Part shown: positions 1 to 7,763 of the stretch, in pieces
How the letters are laid out: every line of letters starts with the position of its first letter
Position numbering within the stretch: the first letter of the stretch is position 1
Assembly: GCA_027024305.1 (NCBI GenBank)
Contig: JALVSO010000052.1
Location: 1 to 11,319 of the forward strand
DNA: 11,319 bases
Direction of reading: 5' to 3'
Source of the DNA: Candidatus Parcubacteria bacterium
Lineage (GTDB): Bacteria; Patescibacteriota; Minisyncoccia; Phycocordibacterales; GCA-2747955
The notes under the pieces: generated by a model
Databases searched by the model: none
The model's input: the letters and a program-made list of their open reading frames with translations, nothing else
Told to the model about the DNA's origin: nothing
Program-made: the position numbers and the translations under genes

Positions 1-1
1 A

Positions 2-3000
2 GATGTGCCCGTAGCCGATGCCGGTAACTACTACGATGACAATAATGTGGAAGATATTCTTCAACACATCGGTCTAAACGCCAACAAGAGATGATCCACC
101 GGTCTGATAGAGGGCGGACAGCTTTCCAACAACGGAGGAGTCAGTGTGGCCATTGGGGCGGGGTCGGGGTTTATCAATGACCCGTCACACAAGCTGGAAG
201 AAATAAATTGGGGGGCTCAGACAGTGAATCTGACCAACCCCGGAGACAATTTTATATACATAGATGTAAATGGGAATCCTTATATAACCTCTACCAGAAG
301 CAATCCCGATAACTATATTTATCTTGGGTATGCCTATACCATAAATGGAAATTCAGATATAGGTTTAATTTCTTCAAACCCGTTTTATGCCGGTAATTAT
401 AGCAATAGAAATAATAATTATTTAAGCAAGGTGGTGGGGGTAATGGTAGAGTCGGGTAATATTGTTTCGGAAGATTCTACTCCTCTGCATCTTTCCGTAA
501 ATTCAGGGGTCATTAATTCTAATCTTTCCGAATATAATACCGGTGATACTACAATCATCACCAAATGATACAAAACAGCCAATAACGGCTGAGTCCAGGA
601 CAGCTCCAATCCAAACCAGGTTTCCACTTCTCAATACAATGATCCGACTCAAAACCAAGCCACAGCTCTGGTAAACCTGCCGGCCGGTCATTGAAAAAAA
701 GATTTGGTTTTAAGAACTTTGGACGGTAATGTTCACTATATCTACGGTCAGGCTGAATATGCCACCGAGGCGGAGGCTAAGGATGCGGCCCTACCTCAAG
801 TGCCGGGGTCTATTCAAAACGCCGGAGCGGCCTATCTGGCCACCATCGTTTCCCAGGAGGGTGATACCAGTATCGCCAATCGACTCTATGATGTTCGTCC
901 AAATTTGGATAGGGTTTTTGGTTTTGGGACCAACGGAACCACCGGAGTGGTGGCCGATCATGGTTCTCTAACCGGTCTTCTGGACGATGACCATCCTCAA
1001 TATTTAAAGACTGATGGAAGTCGGGCGATGACGGGTGATTTAAATCTGGGCAACAATTCAATTTTTGGGGTTAATAATCTAACCATGGCCGGTCTTATTG
1101 TCAATAACTCAAGTAGCACTCCTCAGGCCCGGGTTGGTTATGATAACTCAAATTATTATACGACCTCGGTTTCTTCCACCGGTCATACAACCTTTGATAC
1201 TTTCGGATCAAGTCAGGGTTTCACCTTTATAGATCCGGTTACTTTTAATGGTGACATGACTGTCCAAGGTAATATGCTTGGTGCCACCGTTATTTCTCTG
1301 GGAGACGCCATCACCGATAAAATAACTTTCAACGGCAGTATTCAGGGAGGAAGCCCATTCGTCTTTGAAGGAGTTACCGATGATTCCTTTGAAACCACTC
1401 TGGCCATCGCCGATCCGACAGCCGACCGGACAGTTACTCTACCGGATGCCTCCGGTGAGGTTTCTCTGTTGGGTCAGAGCATTGAGTCAAGTGAAATCAC
1501 CGACGGTACCATTGTTTCCGCAGACCTTGGTTCCATTCCAATCAACACTTTGTCAGACGTAGATACCTCCACCAACAGTCCAAGCAACGGCCAAGTTCTT
1601 TCCTGGGACGGAAGTAACTGGGTTCCAAGCGATAATGAAGAAGAGAATATTTACAGCGCCGACGGAACCCTGGCTGGCAATAGAAACGTAGCTTTTGGTG
1701 GTAACAATCTGGCCTTTGACACTAACAAATTCTTTATTGACGGAACCTCCGGAAATGTGGGAGTGGGGACGGCCAGTCCAACGGAGAAACTGGAAGTTTC
1801 CGGAAATATCCGCTTGTCCTCCAACAGCACAATTTATCTTCCGGGCAATAATTCCAGAATAATGTCTGATTTAAATACCGATCAACTACATATTGGAGAT
1901 TCTAATATTCAGGGTTACTTTATTTTGCCGGGAACCAATCGTGGTTCAACAGATGATGGAAGTGTTTTAATTACTTCCAGATATGATTCCGGTGTATCTA
2001 GTGACGCCGATATAAAGTTTAGAAATTATGATGGTTTTTCAATTTCTCAGCTAATGATTATTAAACGCCAGGGTGATGTCGGTATAGGAACCACCTCGCC
2101 AAGTGACAAACTTCACGTGGCCGGTTCTCTGAGAGTAGAGGGAGCGTTTAAAGATAATAATAATTCCGCCGGAACGGCCGGACAGGTTTTGACAGCTACC
2201 GCCTCCGGCTTCGAGTGGAAAAATCCGGTTTCCTGTGTTATTGGTGGGGCCAAGGTCCAGGCTAATGGAACCGTTACAAGTAGTTACGGAATTGTTTCTT
2301 CGGTTAATAGAAACAATGTTGGGCGTTATATAATAAATTTCTCTCAGTCTCTCAATACTTCAGATTATTACGCTCATCTTTCCAAGTATGAAAGCACTTC
2401 GATTCGTGATGATGTCAATATAGATATTTCGGCCTATAATACCAACAATTTGCAAATTATTATTCATGAGGGAGATAATAGTGGAGCGGCCGGTAACTAT
2501 CGTGACAGAGGTTTCAGTGTTACCTTATTTGATACCAACTGTAGCGCTCTTTCACCATTGGCTAATTCTGACAAAAGACTAAAGACCGATATTGAAAATC
2601 TTGACTCAAAGGATTCTCTGGAGAAAGTTTTGGCCTTGCAAGGTGTCCGCTATAATTGAAATATTGAAAAGTTTCCTTACCGTTATGGTTTTGATGATAA
2701 ACCGGAAATCGGTTTAATCGCTCAGGATACCGAGAAAGTTTTACCGGAAGTGGTTGATAGGGCCTCGGACGGTTACCTTACCTTGGATTATGCCAAGATG
2801 GCCGGAATCTTTGTGGAGGCCATAAAAGAAATTTGAAATGCCATTTTGAATAGTAATGAAGAAATAGAGAATCTGAGAGAGGAAAATAATCTCTTAAAGA
2901 GAGAGCTTTGCCAGAGAGATAGTTCTTATTCTTGGTGTCCAAGAGGGAATGGTTTTAATGCCAATCCTTCACCTTCTCAAGACTCCGATTTCGGTGATTC

Positions 3001-3658
3001 TGAAACTAACTCTTCGGACGGTAGCGGTTCTTCGGAAGAAAGTGGTAATAACCAAGTTTCCGAAGAGAGGGGCGTAGATGGTTCCAATAATAATTCGGAA
3101 GAGGCGGATAGCAACGGCAATTTGGAAAGCGATGATAATAATCAGGAGGAGGATTCAAATGGGGGAGAAGATAGCGGAGAAGGAGTAAGTGTTGATGATA
3201 ATCCATTGGAGGAAGGGAATATTGATTCCGATTCGGATAGCCAGGGGGAAGACAATGGTGACTACAATAATAATCAGGAAAGTGGTGATAATAATTCGGT
3301 GGATAATTCAACAGCTAATAATGACGATAATACATCTTCCGATGAGAATGATGGTGATAATAATTCTGTCGGTTCACCGGAAAGCGGTTCGCCGGAAAAC
3401 ACAGAAAACTCTTCCGGTGGTGGCGAGAACGCCCCTTTGGAACAAGACAATCCGGTGGAACAGAATTCCGATAATGACAATGAGCAGTCCGAGGAACCCA
3501 CTCCTCAGTCTTCTGAGGATTCGGGAAGTCAGGATAATGCTGAAAATCAATCCGCTGATAACAATACCGGAGGATTGGAAAGTTCTCCAATTAATAATTC
3601 CGGTTCCGGAGATTCCTCTGAAGGTGCCGGGACGGAAAACAGTGGCTCAAATCAATAA
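2..3658 (+). CDS. Large tail-fibre-like protein with C-terminal S74 (endosialidase chaperone) autoprocessing domain; 5' partial
   Basis: One continuous frame of 1218 codons, open at the left edge, ending in TAA once its six TGA codons (residues 31, 189, 197, 231, 886, 945, counted from base 2) are read as Trp. Five Trp are TGG. Recognisable parts, in order: a beta-rich N-terminal region; a phage tail-fibre motif (DHPQYL at 330, MTGDLNLG at 343); a TLPDASGEV segment; two repeats common in S74 fibres (GVGTASPTEKLEVSGNI near 587, GIGTTSPSDKLHVAG near 694); a Cys-containing beta domain; and the S74 domain starting SDKRLK with Ser856 and Lys861, the spacing of the known Ser-Lys self-cleavage dyad. 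TGA residue 886 (GVRYNW) is where the family has Trp. A short coiled coil (about 945-970) and a 230-residue acidic tail follow. By family knowledge, the S74 domain folds the trimeric fibre and is cut off. It is probably a secreted surface fibre or adhesin of the cell; a prophage fibre is possible, but no other phage gene is present. Confidence 0.88.
2966..3655 (+). repeat. Low-complexity acidic Asp/Asn/Ser/Glu/Gly tail of the S74 protein
   Basis: Residues 989-1218 are almost only D, N, S, E, G, Q, P and T, with no lysine and a single arginine. The DNA is correspondingly rich in GAT/AAT/TCC/GAA-type codons, which creates long but meaningless open frames on other strands. The tail lies downstream of the S74 chaperone, so after self-cleavage it would leave with the chaperone fragment, not stay on the fibre. 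It is expected to be disordered and could bind Ca2+ or act as a solubility or entropic element; those roles are inference. Confidence 0.85.
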
Positions 3659-3695
3659 TTTTCCCCAGCTAATTTAGCGAAATATGGGCATGGTA

Positions 3696-3704
3696 TGTTA
3701 GAAT
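3696..3704 (+). promoter_or_regulatory. Extended -10 promoter of the cation antiporter
   Basis: TGTTAGAAT matches TGnTAnAAT and ends 9 bases before the ATG at 3714. No clear -35 and no Shine-Dalgarno sequence were seen, so the transcript would start at or next to the start codon. Confidence 0.55.
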
Positions 3705-3713
3705 ACCGCTATT

Positions 3714-4706
3714 ATGTTTGAAATTACACAGGATTTAAGTATATTGATTTTGGTTATTATCTTCGTGGCTTCCTTGACAGCCTTGGTCAAAGGAGCTGAT
3801 TTTTTGTTGGAAGGGGCGGAAAGGATTGGAAAATATTTTAAATTGCCGGCTTTTGTTATCGGGGCTTTAATTGTGGGAGTGGGGACTTCTTTACCGGAAC
3901 TAGCCTCATCTTTTTTTGCCGTCAAAAAAGGAGTGACGGAGATTGTCTCCGCTAATGTTATCGGTTCCAACATTGCCAATATTCTTCTAGTGGCCGGGCT
4001 AGCTTCCATTATCGGTAAAATTATTCATACTAAAAAAGAGTTAATTCGTTTGGAAATTCCTCTTTTGGTTATTTCCACATCTCTTTTTCTCTTTGTGGCC
4101 TTTGATGGAACCATAGACTTTTTGGAATCTTTGGTAATGATTTTCGCCTTCTTTGTTTATGTAACCTATCTTATGAATGCCGACCGCTACCGAACCAAAG
4201 AGGATAGGGCTGAAGATAGGGAGCTGGCTAAGGATCAAGAAAAAGAGGAGAAAGTTAAAAGAATCGGATTCAAGGAATTTGCCCTTTTAATTGGTGGGGG
4301 AATTATGCTTTCCTTGGGAGCTGATTATTTGATAGACTCGGTGCGAGCTTTTTCGGTTAAATTGAGCATAGCTCCTTCCGTTATTTCCGTGCTGGCCATT
4401 GCCGTGGGAACTTCATTGCCGGAAATCTTAGTTTCTGTTAAGGCGGTTTTAAAGGGAAAGACCGATTTGGCTTTTGGAAATATTTTTGGTTCCAATGTCT
4501 TTAATATTTTAATGCTTACGGGAATTTTAGGTTTGTGAAAAGACTTAGAAGTTTCTAGTGAAATGACAACAATTGGATTACCTTTCTTGGCTATAACCAC
4601 TCTAGTTTTTTATGTTTCCGCAACAGCTAAGAGAATTTATATCTGAGAAGGTTTGATGTTTTTAGCTTTCTATGCACTCTTTGTTTTGAAAGTCATTGGG
4701 TTATAA
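3714..4706 (+). CDS. Calcium/sodium (CaCA, YrbG-type) antiporter
   Basis: 330 residues, the usual length for YrbG-type CaCA exchangers. It is an integral membrane protein with two inverted alpha-repeats. Alpha-1 has GTSLPEL at residues 57-63 (acidic Glu62) followed by NVIGSN at 81-86. Alpha-2 has GTSLPE at 232-237 followed by GNIFGSN near 253. A charged cytoplasmic loop rich in Asp, Glu and Lys (about 160-185) separates the halves, as is typical. Two TGA codons fall at residues 275 and 311. The second gives RIYIWEG, matching the family's conserved Trp-Glu-Gly before the last helix, so stopping at the first TGA would remove the final two helices. All its Trp are TGA; it has no TGG. Family role: exchange of Ca2+ for Na+ or H+ across the inner membrane; the exact ion is not readable here. 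The ATG at 3714 is the first in frame after the promoter. The stop lies 12 bases before the next gene. Confidence 0.92.
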
Positions 4707-4718
4707 AGCATAAAATAT

Positions 4719-4967
4719 ATGTTTAAAAAAATAAAGAATCTTTTTTATTCTGGATTAATTTTTGTTGGTTTTATTTTGTCCCCGCTAACTCCATGAAATG
4801 ACTTGTTTACTAATATTCCTTTAGCCTATCTTTTTGCTCTGCCTTTTTCGTTTATAAATAAAGGTTTACTTTTACCCATGTTATTATTGGGTTATTGATT
4901 AAGTAATATTTTAGGGCTATTATTAATGCACTACGGGTACATAAGAATCAGAGAGAGAGAGATCTAG
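4719..4967 (+). CDS. Small hydrophobic membrane protein, probably truncated by a frame break
   Basis: 82 codons from ATG to TAG when two TGA codons (residues 26 and 60) are read as Trp, giving LSPLTPWNDLF and LLGYWLSNILG. Two strongly hydrophobic segments (about residues 8-22 and 48-72) suggest a two-helix membrane protein. The last residues, RIREREI, are encoded by an (AG)6 tract, and directly beyond it a second hydrophobic frame continues (see 4945-5112). The likely original product is about 130 residues with three helices. I do not recognise a named family. It starts 12 bases after the antiporter stop and probably shares its transcript. Both of its Trp codons are TGA, so it is invisible under the standard code. 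Confidence 0.7.
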
Positions 4968-5112
4968 TTGAAATATAAAAAAGTATTTTTTTATTACGGG
5001 GCTTTACACGGGGATCATTATTATTTTAGCTTATTTTGCGTTATTGCCAGATTTAGATTCAATTTTGAAAGCCGTTGCTAATTTTAAAACCATTTTTAAA
5101 AATTTGCTATAA
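4945..5112 (+). pseudogene. Probable C-terminal half of the small membrane protein, in another frame
   Basis: This frame is open for 55 codons to a TAA and encodes a membrane-like segment (KKYFFITGLYTGIIIILAYF, then a polar C-terminus ending FKNLL). It has no start codon of its own and lies in the frame reached by adding two bases to the (AG) tract at 4950-4962. One TGA (4969-4971) is read through as Trp. The likely explanation is a two-base or equivalent indel in the tract: a true frameshift mutation, phase variation or a sequencing error. The alternative is chance hydrophobic noise, less likely because the frame runs exactly up to the next gene's promoter. Confidence 0.55.
4950..4962 (+). 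repeat. (AG)6 simple sequence repeat at the frame break
   Basis: A run of alternating A and G, 13 bases, lies inside the small membrane gene exactly where the coding signal jumps frame. Gaining one AG unit joins the 82-residue product to the downstream hydrophobic frame. Confidence 0.75.
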
Positions 5113-5113
5113 T
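5105..5113 (+). promoter_or_regulatory. Extended -10 promoter of the sanA-like gene
   Basis: TGCTATAAT is a perfect TGnTATAAT. It ends 6 bases before the ATG at 5120. The upstream frame's stop codon TAA (5110-5112) is part of the -10 hexamer. No ribosome binding site fits in the remaining space, so a leaderless mRNA is likely. Confidence 0.65.
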
Positions 5114-5119
5114 TAAGAA

Positions 5120-5815
5120 ATGAAAAGGGCAATCATTTCTTTTTTTTCTCTAATTTACGATTTTATCTATTTTTCTTTTCGCTTTATTAGAAAGAGTTTT
5201 TTGTTACTGGCTTTATTTCTTTTTTCTCTAATTCTTTTTTCTAATCTGGTTATAAATTTTTATTCCAATGATAGGATTTTCTTTTCTTTGGATAATTTGC
5301 CCCATAAAAAAGTGGCTCTGGTTTTAGGTACTTCAAAGTATATAGCCGGTAACAAAAATCAAGTCAATCTTTTTTATAAAGAAAGACTAAAGGCGGCCAA
5401 TGAACTAATTGAAAATAATCGAGTGGACTATTTAATTTTATCGGGAACTAATGATAGTCCTTACTATAATGAACCACAAACCATGAAAAATGATTTGTTG
5501 AAAATGGGAGTGCCGGAAAATAAAATTTACTTGGATTATGCCGGTTTCAGAACGCTGGATTCGGTTCTGCGGGCCAGGGAAATTTTCTCTCAAGATGATT
5601 TAATAATTGTTTCCCAGAAATTCCATTTACAAAGGGCTATTTTTATTGCCGGGCTGAATGATATTACTGCTTTGGGCTATGCTGCAGAAGATCCACCTTT
5701 TTTAACGTCAGCAAAAGTTTATATCAGAGAAATATTTTCCCGAATCAATCTCCTTTTTGATATCCTTTTTCAAAAAGAGCCTAGGTTCTATGGGCCGAAA
5801 GTTGTGATAGAATAG
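5120..5815 (+). CDS. SanA/YdcF-like DUF218 envelope protein
   Basis: 231 residues. One N-terminal transmembrane helix (about 25-47) is preceded by a basic segment, so the DUF218 domain should face outward. Domain motifs, in order: ALVLGTSKY (66-74), LILSGTND (105-112), YNEPQTM (116-122), DYAGFRTLDS (139-148) and SQKFHLQRA (165-173). This set closely matches SanA, linked in Enterobacteria to envelope barrier function and vancomycin sensitivity at high temperature; the biochemical activity of the family is not well defined. The protein has no Trp, so it contains no TGA. The ATG directly follows a -10 box. The end of the gene carries the promoter of the following lactate dehydrogenase gene, and its TAG stop lies 5 bases before that ATG. 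Confidence 0.9.
   Translation: MKRAIISFFSLIYDFIYFSFRFIRKSFLLLALFLFSLILFSNLVINFYSNDRIFFSLDNLPHKKVALVLGTSKYIAGNKNQVNLFYKERLKAANELIENNRVDYLILSGTNDSPYYNEPQTMKNDLLKMGVPENKIYLDYAGFRTLDSVLRAREIFSQDDLIIVSQKFHLQRAIFIAGLNDITALGYAAEDPPFLTSAKVYIREIFSRINLLFDILFQKEPRFYGPKVVIE
5805..5813 (+). promoter_or_regulatory. Extended -10 promoter of ldh, inside the end of the sanA-like gene
   Basis: TGATAGAAT fits TGnTAnAAT and ends 7 bases before the ATG at 5821. The hexamer's last base is the T of the upstream TAG stop. The AGGGACT between box and ATG contains a weak GGGA, so a Shine-Dalgarno on a longer transcript cannot be excluded. Confidence 0.5.
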
Positions 5816-5820
5816 GGACT

Positions 5821-6693
5821 ATGAAAAGAATTGTAATTATTGGAGCCGGTAATGTGGGATCTCATATTGCTTCGGCCATTATTTGAAAAAAACTAGCGGT
5901 GGAAATTATTATGGTAGATCTCTGTGAGGAATATGAGAAAAGTCAAACCCTAGATTTAAAGGATTTAGCTTCTCTCAGTCACAGAACAAAAGTTAGCCAG
6001 GGGGATTTTGGAGATGAGAAAGTTAGTCAAGGTGATATTTTTATTATTACCGCCGGAGCTAAACAGAGAGAGGAAGAAAGCCGTTTAGATTTATGAGAAA
6101 AAAATAAAAAAATTTTAAATAATATTAAGGATTCCCTTGGTCAAATTAAAAAAGATACCAAGATTATTATGGTTTCAAATCCCGTTGATCTCTTAACCCT
6201 AGAGGCTCAAAAAATATTTTCTTTGGATGAAAAACAGATTTTTGGCAGTGGAACTTTTTTGGATACTCTAAGGTTAAGATGGAGGTTAAGAGAAAGGGGT
6301 TTTAGTGAAAAAGAAATTTCCAAGGCTTTCGTTTTGGGAGAGCATGGCGATACTTCCTTTGTTTGCTGGGAGGGACTTAATCAAAAGATGGATTTTTCAG
6401 AAAGAGAAAAAATTGAAGAGGCCGTAAGAAAAGAGGCCTATGAGATAATCAAGGGCAAGGGGGCGACATTTTTTGGCATCGGAGCAGCCGTGGGGGAAAT
6501 GGTGGAAGCCTTGGTCTTAAATCGAAAGAAGATTTTACCTCTTTCCGTTTATTTGGAGGATGAGGAGATAGCAATTTCTTTGCCGGTTAAATTGGGAGCT
6601 GGAGGGATTTTGAAAGTTTATCGGCCGAAATTTAATGAAGAGGAGGAAGAAAAATTTTATAAATCTGTGGAAACTTTGAAATCTTTGGTATAA
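5821..6693 (+). CDS. ldh: L-lactate dehydrogenase
   Basis: 290 residues with TGA at codons 22 and 92 read as Trp; two further Trp are TGG. An NAD-binding Rossmann start GAGNVGS (8-14) is followed by the loop AGAKQREEESR, where Gln82 takes the place of LDH Gln102; malate dehydrogenases have Arg there, so lactate/pyruvate is favoured. Other active-site equivalents are Arg88 (R109), Asn120 in SNPVD, Asp148 (D168), Arg151 (R171, substrate carboxylate) and His175 in GEHGD (H195). The segment GKGATFFGIG matches the C-terminal substrate loop. Codon 92 gives RLDLWEKN, where relatives have a hydrophobic residue. The enzyme reduces pyruvate to L-lactate and regenerates NAD+, fitting a fermentative cell. 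It is somewhat shorter than the usual 310-320 residues, with compact loops near residues 35-65 and at the C-terminus. The standard code would break it into three pieces. Confidence 0.93.
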
Positions 6694-6780
6694 TTATAAA
6701 CAAGGGACAAGTTGCAAGTTGCAAGTGACGGCCGCCGGAGGCGTCCGTCCGGACGGCGACCTGCGGTCGCCGTCATTGCC
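6694..6780 (+). other. GC-rich intergenic segment with nested palindromes
   Basis: After ldh there is a short direct repeat (AAGTTGCAAGTTGCAAG), then GC-rich DNA unlike its AT-rich surroundings. It holds a perfect 12-base palindrome CCGTCCGGACGG (6745-6756) and a hairpin with 9-bp arms GACGGCGAC/GTCGCCGTC (6752-6774). An alternative outer pairing TGACGGC/GCCGTCA spans 6726-6775. No T-run follows, so it is not a classical terminator. No reading frame is supported. Confidence 0.6.
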
Positions 6781-6914
6781 AAAAGGACACCTGACTTGCT
6801 GGGTATGGCTTGGCGAGTGGTTGCCAGCAAGTCAGGTGTCTTGAAAAATGTGTGGGTGTGTGGAGCGGATGCCACTTTACCATTCACATAAACTAAGTAA
6901 TAAATAGAAAAATG
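6781..6914 (+). repeat. 134-base direct repeat R, copy 1, with 17-bp-stem hairpin, ending on the SGNH start codon
   Basis: Identical to 7630-7763 except T6876/C7725. It starts with a long perfect inverted repeat: arms GACACCTGACTTGCTGG (6786-6802) and its complement (6824-6840) around a 21-base loop. This is followed by a GT-rich stretch and an AT-rich end, and the match stops exactly after the ATG at 6912-6914. It carries no transposase. It could be a non-autonomous, REP/MITE-like element or a structured 5' region shared by two genes. Confidence 0.9.
6876..6903 (+). promoter_or_regulatory. Possible promoter at the end of repeat R, copy 1
   Basis: TTTACC, a 16-base gap and TAATAA, ending 8 bases before the ATG, reproduce the layout of the clearer promoters here. 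There is no TG extension. In copy 2 the single mismatch changes the putative -35 to CTTACC. If real, the repeat would carry its own outward promoter. Confidence 0.3.
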
Positions 6915-7517
6915 TCTAATATAATTTGTTTTTTTGGAGATAGTATCACGTGGGGTGCAGTTGACCCGGAGCATGGCGGTTGGGTGGCTCTTTTGCGTCG
7001 CCATCTGGAACTTAATAATTACGGTGCCGAGATTTATAATCAGGGTGTTTCTGGAGACAATACTGATAAATTGTTGGTAAGATTTAAAACGGAGGCTGAA
7101 GCAAGAAAAGCTCAAACGATTATCTTTGCCATAGGAGTAAATGACTCTCAATACATACAAAGAAGAGAAAACCCTCGTGTTAGTCTGGAAAATTTTAGAA
7201 AGAACTTAATTGAGTTAATAAAAGAAGCTCAAGAAATTACCGATAGGATTGCTTTTATTGGTTTAACCAGAGTAGAAGATGAAAAACTTTCACCAATTCC
7301 TTGAGCCGAGATAGAAAAATATTATGATAACGAAAATGTTTTAAAATACAATGAAGTTGTAAAAAGTATCAGTATAGAGTATGGACTGCCTTTTTTAGAA
7401 TTATTTAATTTATTAGATATAAACGACTTGGCTGATGGTTTGCATCCAAATGAAAAAGGTCATAGAAAAATATATGAAAAAGTGAGAGATTTCTTATTTA
7501 AAATAAATTATATATAA
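6912..7517 (+). CDS. SGNH/GDSL-family hydrolase (esterase/lipase-like)
   Basis: 201 residues with one TGA at codon 131 read as Trp (SPIPWAEIEKYY), a place where related SGNH proteins also carry Trp; two other Trp are TGG. All SGNH blocks are present: GDS with nucleophile Ser11 (block I, FFGDSITWG), Gly45 in NQGVSGDN (block II), Asn77 in IGVND (block III), and Asp175/His178 in DGLHPNEKGH (block V). There is no signal peptide or membrane helix, so it should be cytoplasmic. The substrate is not readable; members cleave esters, acetylated sugars or lysophospholipids. The standard code would stop it at residue 130, losing the catalytic Asp and His. Its start codon is the last triplet of repeat R, and its stop lies within the -10 box of the old metG start. 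Confidence 0.9.
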
Positions 7518-7518
7518 T
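7513..7518 (+). promoter_or_regulatory. TATAAT box before the metG 5' fragment
   Basis: TATAAT overlaps the SGNH stop TAA (7515-7517) and ends 8 bases before the ATG at 7527, the same layout as other promoters here. GGAAG lies between box and ATG and could be a weak ribosome binding site. It is probably the original promoter of metG. Confidence 0.5.
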
Positions 7519-7526
7519 GGAAGACC

Positions 7527-7584
7527 ATGAATAAAAAAGATAAAAAAAGATTCTACATAACCACAACACTACCCTATGTGAATG
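7527..7584 (+). pseudogene. metG: Diverged duplicate of the first 58 bases of metG
   Basis: This segment matches 7761-7818 with 4 differences. Two are synonymous (TTC/TTT, ACC/ACA) and two fall in one codon giving Ile for Leu; both encode MNKKDKKRFY then TTTLPYVN. Homology stops at 7585, where GC-rich DNA begins. With TGA as Trp the frame continues to TAA at 7743-7745 (72 residues), but that continuation runs through repeat R and does not resemble a protein. It ends well before the aminoacylation site is complete, so it is a remnant, not a working synthetase. The mostly silent changes suggest it came from a diverged metG allele and not from a recent copying event. Confidence 0.8.
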
Positions 7585-7629
7585 ATTTTTGAGCGGTCGC
7601 CCGAGCAGTGTCGCAGGGCGAAGGAGCGA
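7585..7629 (+). other. GC-rich junction between metG fragment and repeat R copy 2
   Basis: A short GC-rich stretch includes a potential stem TCGCCC/GGGCGA (7597-7602 with 7616-7621). It shares GCGGTCGCC with the GC-rich segment preceding copy 1 (6764-6772), hinting that both are variants of one longer element. No gene is seen. Confidence 0.45.
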
Positions 7630-7763
7630 AAAAGGACACCTGACTTGCTGGGTATGGCTTGGCGAGTGGTTGCCAGCAAGTCAGGTGTCTTGAAAAATGT
7701 GTGGGTGTGTGGAGCGGATGCCACCTTACCATTCACATAAACTAAGTAATAAATAGAAAAATG
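7630..7763 (+). repeat. 134-base direct repeat R, copy 2, ending on the metG start codon
   Basis: Same as 6781-6914 with one substitution (C7725). Hairpin arms are at 7635-7651 and 7673-7689. The repeat ends exactly after the metG ATG, so it separates the metG remnant at 7527 from the intact gene. The distance between copies is 849 bases, containing the SGNH gene and the metG fragment. Confidence 0.9.

Noticed and set aside
3006..3590. Long antisense and alternate-frame reading frames across the acidic tail
   Set aside because: They mirror the repetitive, low-complexity codons of the + strand gene; their His/Tyr/Pro- or Ile-rich products look like no protein family.
146..3658. Several separate genes (146-568, 704-2659, 2846-3658)
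   Set aside because: They are in one frame, separated only by TGA codons, with coding-like sequence between them; the S74 domain spans the second and third breaks.
6786..6840. Intrinsic terminator after ldh
   Set aside because: The stem is strong but is followed by TTGAAAAATG and not a T-run, and the 21-base loop is long.
6657..7160. 167-residue reverse-strand frame over the repeat and the SGNH start
   Set aside because: It crosses the ldh end, the intergenic palindromes and the antisense of a well-supported gene, and shows no family motif.
7527..7745. Real 72-residue leader peptide starting at the metG remnant
   Set aside because: After 19 MetRS-like residues it runs through GC-rich junction and repeat DNA with no protein-like pattern; a remnant is the simpler view.
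7518..7760. T-box or other tRNA-sensing leader upstream of metG
   Set aside because: No T-box sequence, specifier loop or terminator with T-run is visible, and the same hairpin precedes an unrelated SGNH gene.
6781..7763. Integron-like cassette with attC sites
   Set aside because: The hairpin arms are perfectly paired, without the extrahelical bases and RYYYAAC/GTTRRRY ends of attC; no integrase is present.
6781..7763. CRISPR array
   Set aside because: Only two repeat copies, 134 bases long and 849 apart, with genes between them.
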